In this document: in pieces, positions 1 through 9,413 of the stretch
Layout: every line of letters begins with the position of its first letter
Numbering within the stretch: position 1 is the first letter of the stretch
NCBI RefSeq assembly: GCF_003013715.1
Contig: NC_072814.1
Location: 1,426,001-1,490,000, forward strand
Reading direction: 5' to 3'
DNA from: Candidozyma auris
Taxonomy: Eukaryota; Ascomycota; Pichiomycetes; Serinales; Metschnikowiaceae
DNA length: 64,000 nucleotides
Program-made: the position numbers and the translations under genes
Notes under the pieces: model-generated
Seen by the model: only the letters and a program-made list of their open reading frames with translations
The model's database searches: none
What the model was told of the DNA's origin: nothing

Positions 1-723
1 AATTCCGACATCAACAACTACATCTCGTACTTGGGCACAGAGTGGGCGAACAACGAGGTAGTGAAGAGAGATATCCCCGTCAAGCTCCTCATATCATCAA
101 TTGGCGGTGAAGCATACAGGGAGAGACGTGACGAGCTCATTCAGATCATGGACTTGGACCCTGATTGGTCCATGTGTTCTATCAGTGATGGTGAGCGTAG
201 GAGGGTGCAATTGGTGATGGGCTTACTCAAGCCATGGAAATTGCTTTTATTGGATGAAGTGACGGTGGATTTGGACGTGATCGTGCGCCAGAACTTGCTC
301 AATTTCCTTAAGAGGGAGTGTAAGGAGAGAGGCTGTTGTGTGATATATGCCACACATATCTTCGATGGGCTTGGCAAAAATTGGTGTGACCGTGTAATTC
401 ACTTGAACGCTGGAAGAAAGACAGATGATGTTGATGTGAGCAAGATCGAATTCTCTGACGATACCAAGGAGATCGAAGTGCAGAAGAGCGAAGAAGGCAT
501 CATTAATCGAATCAAAGTGGCCATGGCTCAATCCTTACATCCCTTGGTGTTGCACTGGCTTCGAGACGATCTTGAGGAGCGAGGCAGCCGTGAAGATGAG
601 AAAGCCAGAATTGCGCAGAGGCAATTGGACTGGGACAATGCCAGAGACGGGCACTACTTCGACAAGGACCTGAAGATTGCCCAGTACTTTCAAGCCACAC
701 GTGGCCGTCCCAACAAGAGCTGA
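1..723 (+). CDS. CAF16: ABC-type ATPase Caf16, C-terminal part (5' end outside window)
   Basis: The frame is open to the left edge, so the start codon and Walker A are missing and about 240 residues are visible. What remains is the second half of an ABC nucleotide-binding domain: an ABC signature SDGERRRVQL near bases 184-213, a Walker B LLLLDEVTVDLD near 241-276, and an H-loop ATHIFDG near 349-369. No membrane segment follows, as expected for a soluble ABC protein. Known family role: Caf16 associates with the CCR4-NOT complex and Mediator components in baker's yeast. The DINNYISYLGTEW stretch at the left edge and the length suggest that only about 50 residues are lost. Other non-transporter ABC ATPases are possible, but the overall match to Caf16 is good. 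Confidence 0.85.
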   Translation, partial: NSDINNYISYLGTEWANNEVVKRDIPVKLLISSIGGEAYRERRDELIQIMDLDPDWSMCSISDGERRRVQLVMGLLKPWKLLLLDEVTVDLDVIVRQNLLNFLKRECKERGCCVIYATHIFDGLGKNWCDRVIHLNAGRKTDDVDVSKIEFSDDTKEIEVQKSEEGIINRIKVAMAQSLHPLVLHWLRDDLEERGSREDEKARIAQRQLDWDNARDGHYFDKDLKIAQYFQATRGRPNKS

Positions 724-820
724 GCAGTTGACAAGTGACACATTTTGAGGACTTTGCTAAGGTTAAAAGCCCTTTTTAGACTTCGATCCACCGTTCCGTA
801 TAGTATATAACAATACAGCA

Positions 821-1105
821 TTACACATCCTTGTCGCTCGTTTCTCCCTCGTCTTCGTTCATTCGTCTCTCCAACTCCAAGAACTCCCTGAGCTCTTTCT
901 CTTTATCTAGCTCTTTTTGCGTGAGCCACAAGTTATATTTGCACATGAGAAGCTCTCTCTGGTAGTCAGTAGCGTGGATGGTCAAGATCTCTTTCTGAGG
1001 CGTCTTCTGTACAAATTGCTGTCTTTTGGGATGGTTGCTAGACATCAAGGGCGTAGAAGGGCCCCTTTTCTGGGCGGTAGGAGAGCTGAAGGCGTGGAGG
1101 GACAT
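821..1105 (-). CDS. Small hypothetical protein with C-terminal charged helix
   Basis: Ninety-four residues from an ATG, not recognised as a known family. The first 40 residues are Ser/Pro/Lys-rich with SP/TP pairs (possible phosphorylation sites: SSPT, PSTP, QKTPQ). Residues about 45-85 form a charged, probably coiled-coil helix rich in Glu, Lys and Leu, followed by an acidic tail. This layout recalls small chromatin, kinetochore or spindle accessory proteins, but that is only an analogy. It is convergent with CAF16, whose stop is 98 bases away. No overlapping frame looks better. It could still be spurious. Confidence 0.5.
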   Translation of the reverse strand: MSLHAFSSPTAQKRGPSTPLMSSNHPKRQQFVQKTPQKEILTIHATDYQRELLMCKYNLWLTQKELDKEKELREFLELERRMNEDEGETSDKDV

Positions 1106-1790
1106 AATAGTGTTGAGTAGCCAGTGGTGGTTTGTTTGTTAGTATTGTGTTCGCGATGTAAACAGAGGGGAGAAAAAGGCGGGTGACAGAGATGAAATTT
1201 TCAAAAAGGAAGTATAACAAATAACAAGTAAACTCTGAAAGTATAGTAATGCTGGTGATATGGGGATCTTCTAGCTGACATAGGAAGATATGTGTCTTCC
1301 AAAATTTCACTCCTTCAGCACTTCTATACTATGCGAGTCGCAGGCGATCAGAGCAGCTTGATAGTACTGCCATTGAAATGTAAAAACTTGAGAACCGCTT
1401 CAAAAAATCGGTTGAATCGATCTCGAAGAACAACTTTGCTTCGTGAGGGCTTTTCAAAGCGGTAGCCATGCGTTGAAGGCCATTTATCACAATCCAGGCA
1501 GAGATGTACACCACGATAGGTAAGGTGCGATATTCAAAGTGATCCACACAAACCCGTTTAATAAGGCACCCACAAATGAGATTCTGGTCCCATTAAACAG
1601 GCTCCAATTGAGCAATTTATTTCCTTCTGAACTCCTAGAGATCTTTATTCGCTTCACGTATCTGAACTTCTCCCACCTTGGCCTCGTGGTCCTTCACGTG
1701 ACCAAAGCACCAATGCCAGAGAGGTTGGAAAATTTTTTTTCCAGTCCCTTTTCCCCTTTCCCTCTTTATCCACAAAACTACCTATTCATC
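1106..1790. other. Intergenic, divergent promoter region
   Basis: Lies between the small minus-strand gene and YNK1. A frame runs upstream of the YNK1 ATG, but its extra residues do not resemble nucleoside diphosphate kinase. A pyrimidine-rich stretch (1733-1772) directly precedes YNK1. Nothing else is recognised. Confidence 0.6.
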
Positions 1791-2246
1791 ATGTCTGACG
1801 AGAGAACCTTCATTGCCATTAAGCCCGACGGTGTCCAGAGAGGCTTGATCAACAAGATCTTGGGCAGATTCGAGAACAGAGGCTTCAAGTTGGTGGGCAT
1901 CAAGCTCTGCCAGCCATCTGAGTCTCTCTTGAGAGAGCACTACGACGACTTGCAGTCCAAGCCTTTCTTCCCATCCTTGTTGTCCTACATGTTGTCTGGT
2001 CCAGTGTTGGCCACCGTTTGGGAAGGTAAGGATGTTGTCAAGCAGGGTAGAGCCATCTTGGGTGCCACCAACCCCTTGGCTTCTGCTCCAGGCACCATCA
2101 GAGGTGACTACGCCATTGACATGGGTAGAAACGTGTGCCACGGCTCTGACTCTGTTGAGTCTGCCCAGAAGGAGATTGCTTTGTGGTTCAAGAAGGAGGA
2201 GTTGGTTGAGTACAAGCCAGCCATGTTCTCCTGGATCTACGAGTAA
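1791..2246 (+). CDS. YNK1: Nucleoside diphosphate kinase
   Basis: Transfers the gamma-phosphate of ATP to nucleoside diphosphates through a phosphohistidine, keeping NTP pools balanced in the cytosol. The 151-residue product has the usual family length. It opens with the standard [16 protein letters not shown], has the GPVLA and [17 protein letters not shown] segments, and carries the catalytic His in [16 protein letters not shown], then ends in the typical IYE. The ATG at 1791 is chosen because homology begins exactly there; the in-frame sequence upstream is pyrimidine-rich leader. Leucines are mostly TTG, typical of a well-expressed gene in this window. Confidence 0.97.
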   Translation: MSDERTFIAIKPDGVQRGLINKILGRFENRGFKLVGIKLCQPSESLLREHYDDLQSKPFFPSLLSYMLSGPVLATVWEGKDVVKQGRAILGATNPLASAPGTIRGDYAIDMGRNVCHGSDSVESAQKEIALWFKKEELVEYKPAMFSWIYE

Positions 2247-2645
2247 GTGTTGCTGCCAGACTACTTTATAGTTAGCAATAGACGCAATTGACTCATGAAG
2301 TGTAGGGCCATAGTAAAAGAAGTTCTGAATTGATCTCTCAAGGCTAATTGTTTTCCCCAATGGACTTTTTCAGCCTGTAGTGTAATGTTAATGTTCATCG
2401 ACCGACACCTTAAGGTAAAAGAAACCACGATGGAGATAGTTTTAAAAAGCAACTGAACGTCAAGTAGAAAGCAATTGAACGTCAACTATCACGGAATCGA
2501 AATAAAGAAAAAAAAAAAATAAAAAATAAATTCTCCGACTTTTTCAGTATACCAGCTGGGGCACCACCTTCGATGTACCCACTGGTTTTCCCCATCAACA
2601 TCCTGCACAAGTGCAAGTTCACGGTAAGCTACCACCACTTCTACA
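2247..2645. other. Intergenic, SPT8 promoter
   Basis: Holds a 15-nt imperfect direct repeat, GCAACTGAACGTCAA at 2449 and GCAATTGAACGTCAA at 2471 (14 of 15 identical), followed by a long A-tract at about 2507-2528 that probably excludes nucleosomes upstream of SPT8. Confidence 0.55.
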
Positions 2646-4571
2646 ATGTCCATGGACGGGGATCTCTTCAATGTCGGCGAGAATGACGAGGATATGTTAG
2701 ACGGAGACGAGGATAACGACAGCTACGGGATGGACGTGGACGAAGACAATCAGAACGACGAAGACGAGGATGGTGGGGACAACAACGACAACGACAATGA
2801 TAACGACAACGAACAGGGGAACGAGGACGATGACGATGATGAAGATGGAGGTGAAGACGATGATGGTGAAGGTGAAGACGGTGATGATGCTGACGATGAG
2901 TCCGAAAAGGGAAGAAATGATGAAGAAGCTGATGCAAGTGGCCAGGCCGGGTCTGTGGAGGAGAAGAAAACAGAGAATAGAGATGAGGCTGAGAGCAAAG
3001 AAAATGGCGAAAGAAGTGGATCAAGTACAGAAATTGGGGATGCTGCCTCGGGAAGTGGCGTACAGAAAGATACTTCTTCTGAGTCTTCCACCGCGGACTA
3101 CAAGAGCATCAGACAAAAAGCACGCGAAGGAGTGAAGAAGGCAACGTATTTTGATATACTGCCCATGATGGCTTGCCCCTACGCAAACCAGTGTCATGCG
3201 TTTGCTGTGTCTGAAGGACCCAAGTGGTTGTTGACGGGAGGAGAGGACGGGTTCATTCGAAAGTACGACTTCATTGCGTCCATTGAGGGAAAAGCACCAT
3301 TGACAGTGGCGCAGAAACACAATCTTATGGATAGCATCACTAAAGCGGGTGTTATTGGTTCCTATTGGGAGAATGAACAGCCGCAAACAAAACAGCAGAT
3401 CATGAACTCGAATCCCAAGATCAAGCCCTCAGATTTCACCTCTGGGGCAATTTCATACGAGCCCAAAGTCAACCCGGTATACGCCCTTGACGTTGAGAGG
3501 AACGGTTACTGGTGTCTTTCAGGTTTGCTGTCGGGTGGTATCTGTCTATATACCATGATTTACAACGAAGGTGCTATCCACCACTACTTTCCGCATAACG
3601 AACAAAAGCACTCACAGCATACAATGTCGAATGGTCATCTGGATACAATCTCCGTACTTCGACTTAACTTCGAGCAGAACAGGTTTCTCTCAGGGTCCTG
3701 GGATAAGACCATCAGGGAATGGGACTTAAATACCGGGAATGTTGTAAATCTATACAAGGGTAGCTCAGGGCAGATTTCAAATATTCAGTACAGGCCACAG
3801 GGTCTTGGTGATATCACATTTGAAGTTGATGCTGATTTGGAACCAAAAAACGAAAACAGTGACGTTGACTCTCTCTTTGGAGACAGTGACGAGGACAACG
3901 ACGGAGAGGGTGACAAGGATGACATGGAGGAGGATAAGGTAGCCAAAGCTAATACCAAACTGGATTCCAGAGGCAAGAATAAGATTGTTACATCAGACAC
4001 GATTTTCATGAGCTCAAGCAGCGACGGAACTGTCAATATTTGGGACGCTCGTGTGTCTAATGGAACGGCAGTTCTCCGAATAGGCGTTCCTGAGGGAGTT
4101 CCGCCTTGGTGTATGACTTCGTCGTGGTCAAATGATGGTGATAAAATATACGTTGGCAGAAGAAACAGCACCGTGGAAGAGCTTTCTTTGCGCATGCCTC
4201 ATAAACGAGGAACAGGATCTACGATGGTGCCCAATGTGTCTAAATGCCTTCAGTTCCCTAAAATTTCAGGACCAGTGTCTGCTCTTTCAGTCATGCCCAA
4301 CGACAACTTTCTTCTATGTGGTTCGAATGATAATATTCGTCTATATAACCTCAGTCTTTATGACGACTTTGCCCAGGAGACCACTGTTCTGAAGAAGAGA
4401 GCAACACCTTTCTTTGTTATTCCAGGCCACCATGGAGGTATTTTGTCAAACTTGTACGTTGACGATACTGGACGCTTCATGATAAGTACAAGTGGAAATC
4501 GTGGATGGGGACAGTCATCCTATGCTGATGCTGTGCTTGTATATTCGATAGACTACGAGAACCAGCAGTAA
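2646..4571 (+). CDS. SPT8: SAGA complex subunit Spt8, WD40 protein
   Basis: The 641-residue product has a very acidic low-complexity N-terminus (about residues 1-125, Asp/Glu/Asn runs from GAC/GAT/GAA repeats) followed by the Spt8 core starting near YFDILPMMACPYANQCHAF. WD-type repeats can be picked out by LTGGEDGFIRKYD, SGSWDKTIREWD and SSSSDGTVNIWD. A second acidic insert (about residues 400-440) interrupts the propeller, as in other Spt8 proteins. Known role: Spt8 is a fungal SAGA subunit that contacts TBP and restrains or promotes its delivery to promoters. ATG codons at 2646 and 2652 are both possible starts. It converges on GYP8 with only 15 bases between stop codons. Confidence 0.9.
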   Translation: MSMDGDLFNVGENDEDMLDGDEDNDSYGMDVDEDNQNDEDEDGGDNNDNDNDNDNEQGNEDDDDDEDGGEDDDGEGEDGDDADDESEKGRNDEEADASGQAGSVEEKKTENRDEAESKENGERSGSSTEIGDAASGSGVQKDTSSESSTADYKSIRQKAREGVKKATYFDILPMMACPYANQCHAFAVSEGPKWLLTGGEDGFIRKYDFIASIEGKAPLTVAQKHNLMDSITKAGVIGSYWENEQPQTKQQIMNSNPKIKPSDFTSGAISYEPKVNPVYALDVERNGYWCLSGLLSGGICLYTMIYNEGAIHHYFPHNEQKHSQHTMSNGHLDTISVLRLNFEQNRFLSGSWDKTIREWDLNTGNVVNLYKGSSGQISNIQYRPQGLGDITFEVDADLEPKNENSDVDSLFGDSDEDNDGEGDKDDMEEDKVAKANTKLDSRGKNKIVTSDTIFMSSSSDGTVNIWDARVSNGTAVLRIGVPEGVPPWCMTSSWSNDGDKIYVGRRNSTVEELSLRMPHKRGTGSTMVPNVSKCLQFPKISGPVSALSVMPNDNFLLCGSNDNIRLYNLSLYDDFAQETTVLKKRATPFFVIPGHHGGILSNLYVDDTGRFMISTSGNRGWGQSSYADAVLVYSIDYENQQ

Positions 4572-4586
4572 TTCGTGCCAATACGA

Positions 4587-6419
4587 TCATGTGCTTAATA
4601 TATGTATAGAGTCACGCAAGGTACCAAGACCAATTTGCGTGAGATCAAGACTCATATCGACCACATCGCTAAATTTGGACGTGATGCCGCCAGCGACTTC
4701 ACGAATGCCATGGCGCACAGTAGTTAAGGCCTCCGGAATGAGAGATTCAAAAGACGAGCTGATGGAATTAATCAGCCCAAGGGGTCCGAAGGTGTAATTT
4801 CGTATGCTTAGCTCGCTGTGACGAAGTAAGCAGTGTATCAAGAAGCCAACGAATCCAACACTGACGCTGATCTTGTAGATGTTGTAATGTAGACCTGCTC
4901 TCTTATTACGTTTCGCCACAGAGTTCTCCTCGTTCTCGATGCTGTCACTAGAGTGGCTAAATATCTTTCTGAATATGACAGAAGACTTGTTGACCAATGT
5001 GTGGTTCAAGGAATTGGATACTGCACCCAAACTGGATAACGAAGATGAAAGCAGGCCCATTCTAGTGGAGTCGATGTCGTCTTCAGTCGATGTGATAGAA
5101 TCTGTCAACGCACTTTGCTCTATGTGGTGAGCAAGCAATTCGCTAGCATGTGCTGCCTCTGCCTGCTGTTGTTGATGCTGGCGCTCGAGGATCCTGCTTA
5201 ATTCAGTCGAATCAAATAAGTGCAGCATGTCTGTGGGTCCATCTAAAGCCGATGAAGTAACTAACACAGACTCCGTATTGAACTGGCCAAACCAAATATC
5301 TGTGGTGGATGACTTATTGGTGAGTTTCAGCAAGGGGAATGCTTCGATAAGCTTCTTTGCTTTGCTCAAAATTTGCAGTAGATCCTCGTTGGTGATATTC
5401 TCAAACAAGTTCGAGGCGCTCAAAGCAGCGTGGGTCTGAGAAGGATCGATATAATATAGGGCGGTGTCTGGATCGTCATTAATCTCTAGTTTGGTCATGA
5501 TGTCGTCTTTGAAGTGTTGCAACGCTGCGACATAAATGTACAAGTTTGCAGCCACAGAATTGTAGCTTAGCACAAAATCCCAAAGGGGAAGAAGTAAGCT
5601 CATGTTTGATAAGTCGTGGCTGAAAATAGTGAGGATTGCCAGGAGAGGCTCAATAAACTTATAGTCGTAATATTGTCCCGAGGTGCACTGGAAGGACTGG
5701 CTCGAAACGCAGGCAAGATGGAACAACTGCGGGTCTATTTCTTCAAGTAAAGCAGCCATAACCTTCAAGTGGTTGATAGTGAGGTCGATACTGGGGAGCA
5801 TAAAGTCACGCAAGTGGAGCACGGCAAGACGCTCCAAAACGGCGAACGCCAACGTCTCATCCACCAGTTTCGTCAGCAGGTTGTAGAAGACCATAAGCAC
5901 CACGCTGGCCACGTCGTGAAACCCTTGGTAGTAGTGTAAGCATGGGTACTTACGCAAAACACGCACAACGAGCCCAAAGAGCCGTCTGCGCAACTCCTCA
6001 ATGTCCTCAGGCAGAAAGACCGTGGCAAACAGCCCGCCTGCGGGAGGGAGAGAGTGCAAATGCGACGAGACCGTGAACAGCCGCTTAATGTCCAAAGAGA
6101 CCTGGTCTTCATCCTTATGCTCAGCCAAGTCGTTCGTGTCTAGCTGGTCAAGCGTCTGTAAACTCAACGACACCTCCGAGACCCCGACAAGCGCAGGCCA
6201 AGCCGCCTGGCGCAACGTGTTGCTCACGAGGCCATCCAGAGTACGGCAATATTCTCTGACTTTATTCCAGTCACCCGCTTCGACGGCCTCAGCGACAGCT
6301 TTGCTCTTGAGGCCTATCACCGTTTCACTTAGCGGGCCCTCCTCCTTATATAGCAGCGGGTCCATCTGGTGGAAGTCGACCCACTCCTTGGAGACGCCCC
6401 GCTCAAACGACGTCAGCAT
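4587..6419 (-). CDS. GYP8: TBC-domain Rab GAP, Gyp8/TBC1D20 type
   Basis: A GTPase-activating protein for Rab/Ypt GTPases. The TBC domain covers about residues 50-330. The arginine-finger motif appears as VSLDIKR (IxxDxxR type) and the glutamine finger as YYQGFHD (YxQ). A hydrophobic segment at about residues 516-533 near the C-terminus is a likely membrane anchor, which is the diagnostic layout of Gyp8 and human TBC1D20 and implies an ER location. S. cerevisiae Gyp8 is shorter; the extra length here lies in a low-complexity linker around residues 400-500. The ATG at 6419 is preceded in frame by a stop at 6522-6524. In yeast Gyp8 acts on Ypt1 in vitro. Confidence 0.82.
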   Translation of the reverse strand: MLTSFERGVSKEWVDFHQMDPLLYKEEGPLSETVIGLKSKAVAEAVEAGDWNKVREYCRTLDGLVSNTLRQAAWPALVGVSEVSLSLQTLDQLDTNDLAEHKDEDQVSLDIKRLFTVSSHLHSLPPAGGLFATVFLPEDIEELRRRLFGLVVRVLRKYPCLHYYQGFHDVASVVLMVFYNLLTKLVDETLAFAVLERLAVLHLRDFMLPSIDLTINHLKVMAALLEEIDPQLFHLACVSSQSFQCTSGQYYDYKFIEPLLAILTIFSHDLSNMSLLLPLWDFVLSYNSVAANLYIYVAALQHFKDDIMTKLEINDDPDTALYYIDPSQTHAALSASNLFENITNEDLLQILSKAKKLIEAFPLLKLTNKSSTTDIWFGQFNTESVLVTSSALDGPTDMLHLFDSTELSRILERQHQQQQAEAAHASELLAHHIEQSALTDSITSTEDDIDSTRMGLLSSSLSSLGAVSNSLNHTLVNKSSVIFRKIFSHSSDSIENEENSVAKRNKRAGLHYNIYKISVSVGFVGFLIHCLLRHSELSIRNYTFGPLGLINSISSSFESLIPEALTTVRHGIREVAGGITSKFSDVVDMSLDLTQIGLGTLRDSIHILST

Positions 6420-8086
6420 GGGAGGATAAGTATGAAGGTTTCGAAAAACAAAGGGTGGGGGGAAAGTTGGTAAAGATTCAAACTGGGTGTGATGGAGGAG
6501 GAAGATAAGTGTGTGAGAGGTTTATTGACCAGGGGCGCCAGCTGCAGGAGCCTGTGTTAGAGGAAAGAGAGTGAGAGTCAATTGAGGGAGAAGATTTGAG
6601 GAGTTGAAGGAAATTTATGGGCCAGGTCAGTTGGTCAGTAGATGAATGGTGTCTCTGTTAGGGCTAATTTTTCTTTTTTTCTTTTTTTCTTTTGGTACTT
6701 GTTCGTGTTGAGTATGGGTCCTGTGGATGAGAAGTGTGAAATGGGTGCAAAAAAGCATGCGACTGATGCACATGCTAGTTTACTGAGAAAGTGGGCAGAT
6801 AGGCTGATTTCATTTGTTCAAGATTCACATGGAGGTGAAGAAGTTTTTTTTTTTTTTTTGGACAATTTGGGTTGAAGATCTTTGGTTTGAGTGAAATTGT
6901 TTAGGGAACAGTAAATCTGAAATCAAGATTTCAGTCCATCCAGATGAGCAAGGACAGTTGTTGACACGCCAAAGTAGGATGCAAAAAGTGTTTTGCAGTC
7001 GCAGCTCTAGATGCCCATGGTGATATTTGCTCAGATTTGATCTGAGTGAAGTTTAAGGCCAAATTGAGGGTCAGGAAAGTGAACTCACAGTTGGAAGGTG
7101 AGAGATGGCTCAGTAATTTGGATGGGCCCTATTCGGCTACACCAACTGACACTTGTTAATCATTATAGGATTTTTTGGGTACCATTCGCTTCCCCAGTGA
7201 AATGCTGTCAAACTTTTAGGGAAAGATATTTTGTTAGAGCTTTCCCAGTTAACAATTCCTCACCTGTTGATGCAATTGATTATTAAGGTGACACATTTGA
7301 CGTGCGTCAGCCGCAACAAGTGAAACAAAGAGCACGTCTAAGTCAGCTAGATTTGAAGTCACCACTGTTGTAGGAAGGAATTGTTGAGTGGATGAAATCG
7401 TAGGCATTTCAATTGATAAACAGAATTGGCAATTTTTTTTGGTCCTCGTGCTGATGTACATGGCCATGAATGTAGCCATGAGTTAGAAGTTGGAGTGACT
7501 CTTTAGTACTTGGAAGTTCTGATATGGGTGAGTTCCTCATAGACAATCCCATTTCCCTCAGACCGGTGCATCGTCAATTGATAAACAGAATTGGCAATTG
7601 AGTGCGTTCAAACTTGAATACTACTCTTCTTCTCACTCTGCTTCTTTCAGTCCATATATCTGTTTTCTCTTTTACATAAACAGCGTATCTTCAAAGCAGA
7701 GATTCCACTGCCTTCAAGAGTTACATTAATGGAAAGAATGTTCAAAGAGTGAATGCCAGAAGACATCCAATCGACGCTATTCTTTCAGCGCTTTCTTCCT
7801 CCTAAGCGGCACCTTCCACATTAGGCAATCGTTCCCCAACCGATGAAGCCGACGTTCGAGGGACCCTTTGATGCAAATGCTGGAAGAAACAATAAACAAC
7901 TAAAACCTTATCGCCCTAAACAGTAAGAGCAAGCGAGAACCTACAATCACATCGCATCACTGCCATCTCCACTGCTCGTATCCAATTGTGCAATTCCGCG
8001 CTTCCCCGGATTCCGAGGGTCTACATAAGCGTAGTGAATTTTTATTGTCCTTCTCCCATCCATCTCTCACATCCGTCACCTTCATC
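6420..8086. other. Gene-poor intergenic region with splice-like signals and a repeat
   Basis: There is no convincing gene. On the minus strand CTAACACAG ends at 6552, a good branchpoint-plus-acceptor. It is followed by nine open codons (APAAGAPGQ) and a stop at 6522, and a GTGAGT donor-like site lies at 7088-7083. A 26-bp direct repeat sits at 7409-7434 and 7574-7599. TCAATTGAGGG at 6578 recurs near 17.9 kb. Poly-T runs lie at 6665-6692 and 6844-6859. Confidence 0.5.
7409..7599. repeat. 26-bp direct repeat pair
   Basis: The same 26 bases, beginning TCAATTGATAAACAG and ending GGCAATT, occur at 7409-7434 and again at 7574-7599, 165 bases apart, upstream of the dioxygenase gene. Each copy contains a CAATTG palindrome. 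Function unknown. Confidence 0.85.
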
Positions 8087-9274
8087 ATGACCAACCCACT
8101 GTTCAACACAACCGCTGACTCGCTTGTTGTTGAAATCGACGGCGTGTCCACGTCGTTCCACTACATCTGGCTCAGAGATAACTGCCACTGCTCGAGCTGC
8201 TTTTACGACATCACCAAACAGAGGCTTCTCAACTCAGCAACCATCGACGAGAAGATCCATCCAGTCGAGTGCAATTTCACCAATGGCGCTTTTGAGATTG
8301 TATGGTCACAGGATAACCACAAATCAACGTACGAATTGGACTGGTTGAGGCTCCACGCGTACAATCCAAGAATCGTGCCTTTGGAGGATAAGCTCCAGGG
8401 AGAAAAAGACGTGTTGAAAAGAGAGCTCTGGAAGACCAAAGATATGGAGGGCAACATGCCCAAGGTTGATTACGGCGCCATTATGGCGTCAGACGATGCT
8501 ACCGACGGAGAGGCTGCGATCAAGGACTGGTGCCTTAAGATCTGGAAGTACGGCTTCACATTAATTGACCATGTGCCTGTGACGCCAGAAGACACGGAGA
8601 TGTTGTGTGAGAAGCTCATGTACATTCGTCCCACTCACTATGGCGGGTTCTGGGACTTCACGTCGGACTTGACCAAGAAGGACACTGCTTATACGAACTT
8701 TGACATTTCGTCTCACACCGACGGCACCTACTGGTCAGACACGCCAGGTTTGCAATTGTTCCATCTCTTGTTCCACGATGGTGAGGGAGGAACCACCTCA
8801 TTGGTAGACGCTTTCCAGTGTGCCGAGCAGTTGAAAAGAGAAGACCCGGAGAGCTTCGAGCTCTTGACCAAGATCCCGGTGCCTGCCCACTCTGCTGGAG
8901 AAGAGAAAGTGTGTATCCAGCCAGACATTCCTCAGCCGGTGTTCAAGCTTGACCACCAGGGCAACTTGATTCAGGTTCGCTGGAACCAGAGCGACCGCTC
9001 GTGTATGGACTCTTGGGACAACCCAGCTGACGTGCCTAAGTTCTACAAGGCGATTCGCCAGTGGTACAAAATTATAAGCTCACCAGAAAACGAGATTTTC
9101 TACCAATTGAAGCCCGGTCAGTGCTTGATATTCGACAACTGGAGGTGCTTCCACTCGAGAACCGAGTTTACAGGAAAAAGACGCTTGTGTGGAGCGTATA
9201 TTAACAGAGACGACTTCGTATCGAGGTTGAAGTTGTTGAACTTGGGCCGTAAGGCCGTTTTGGACTCGATTTAG
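8087..9274 (+). CDS. Trimethyllysine dioxygenase (carnitine biosynthesis)
   Basis: A Fe(II)/2-oxoglutarate-dependent oxygenase of the TauD/gamma-butyrobetaine hydroxylase superfamily, 395 residues. An N-terminal Cys/His-rich module (WLRDNCHCSSC, about residues 25-40) typifies this subfamily. The catalytic HxD is in SSHTDGTYW, and the distal His is in FDNWRCFHSR, followed by the 2-oxoglutarate-binding Arg region. The C-terminal pattern GKRRLCGAYINRDD favours trimethyllysine dioxygenase, the first carnitine pathway step, over the final gamma-butyrobetaine hydroxylase. Product: 3-hydroxy-trimethyllysine. Candida species make carnitine, whereas S. cerevisiae lacks the pathway. The ATG at 8087 is where homology starts. 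The two hydroxylases are similar enough that the exact substrate remains an inference. Confidence 0.83.
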   Translation: MTNPLFNTTADSLVVEIDGVSTSFHYIWLRDNCHCSSCFYDITKQRLLNSATIDEKIHPVECNFTNGAFEIVWSQDNHKSTYELDWLRLHAYNPRIVPLEDKLQGEKDVLKRELWKTKDMEGNMPKVDYGAIMASDDATDGEAAIKDWCLKIWKYGFTLIDHVPVTPEDTEMLCEKLMYIRPTHYGGFWDFTSDLTKKDTAYTNFDISSHTDGTYWSDTPGLQLFHLLFHDGEGGTTSLVDAFQCAEQLKREDPESFELLTKIPVPAHSAGEEKVCIQPDIPQPVFKLDHQGNLIQVRWNQSDRSCMDSWDNPADVPKFYKAIRQWYKIISSPENEIFYQLKPGQCLIFDNWRCFHSRTEFTGKRRLCGAYINRDDFVSRLKLLNLGRKAVLDSI

Positions 9275-9413
9275 GGTCAGACAGATAAGTATTGCGGAAA
9301 TGAAGCCCCAAACAGTGTACTAGAGATACAGAAAAGTAAGTACGAAAAAATAGTCAATTGGTTTTTTTTTTCTTTTATCCGTAACCTTCTATTAGACAGA
9401 TAACGTATCCTAC

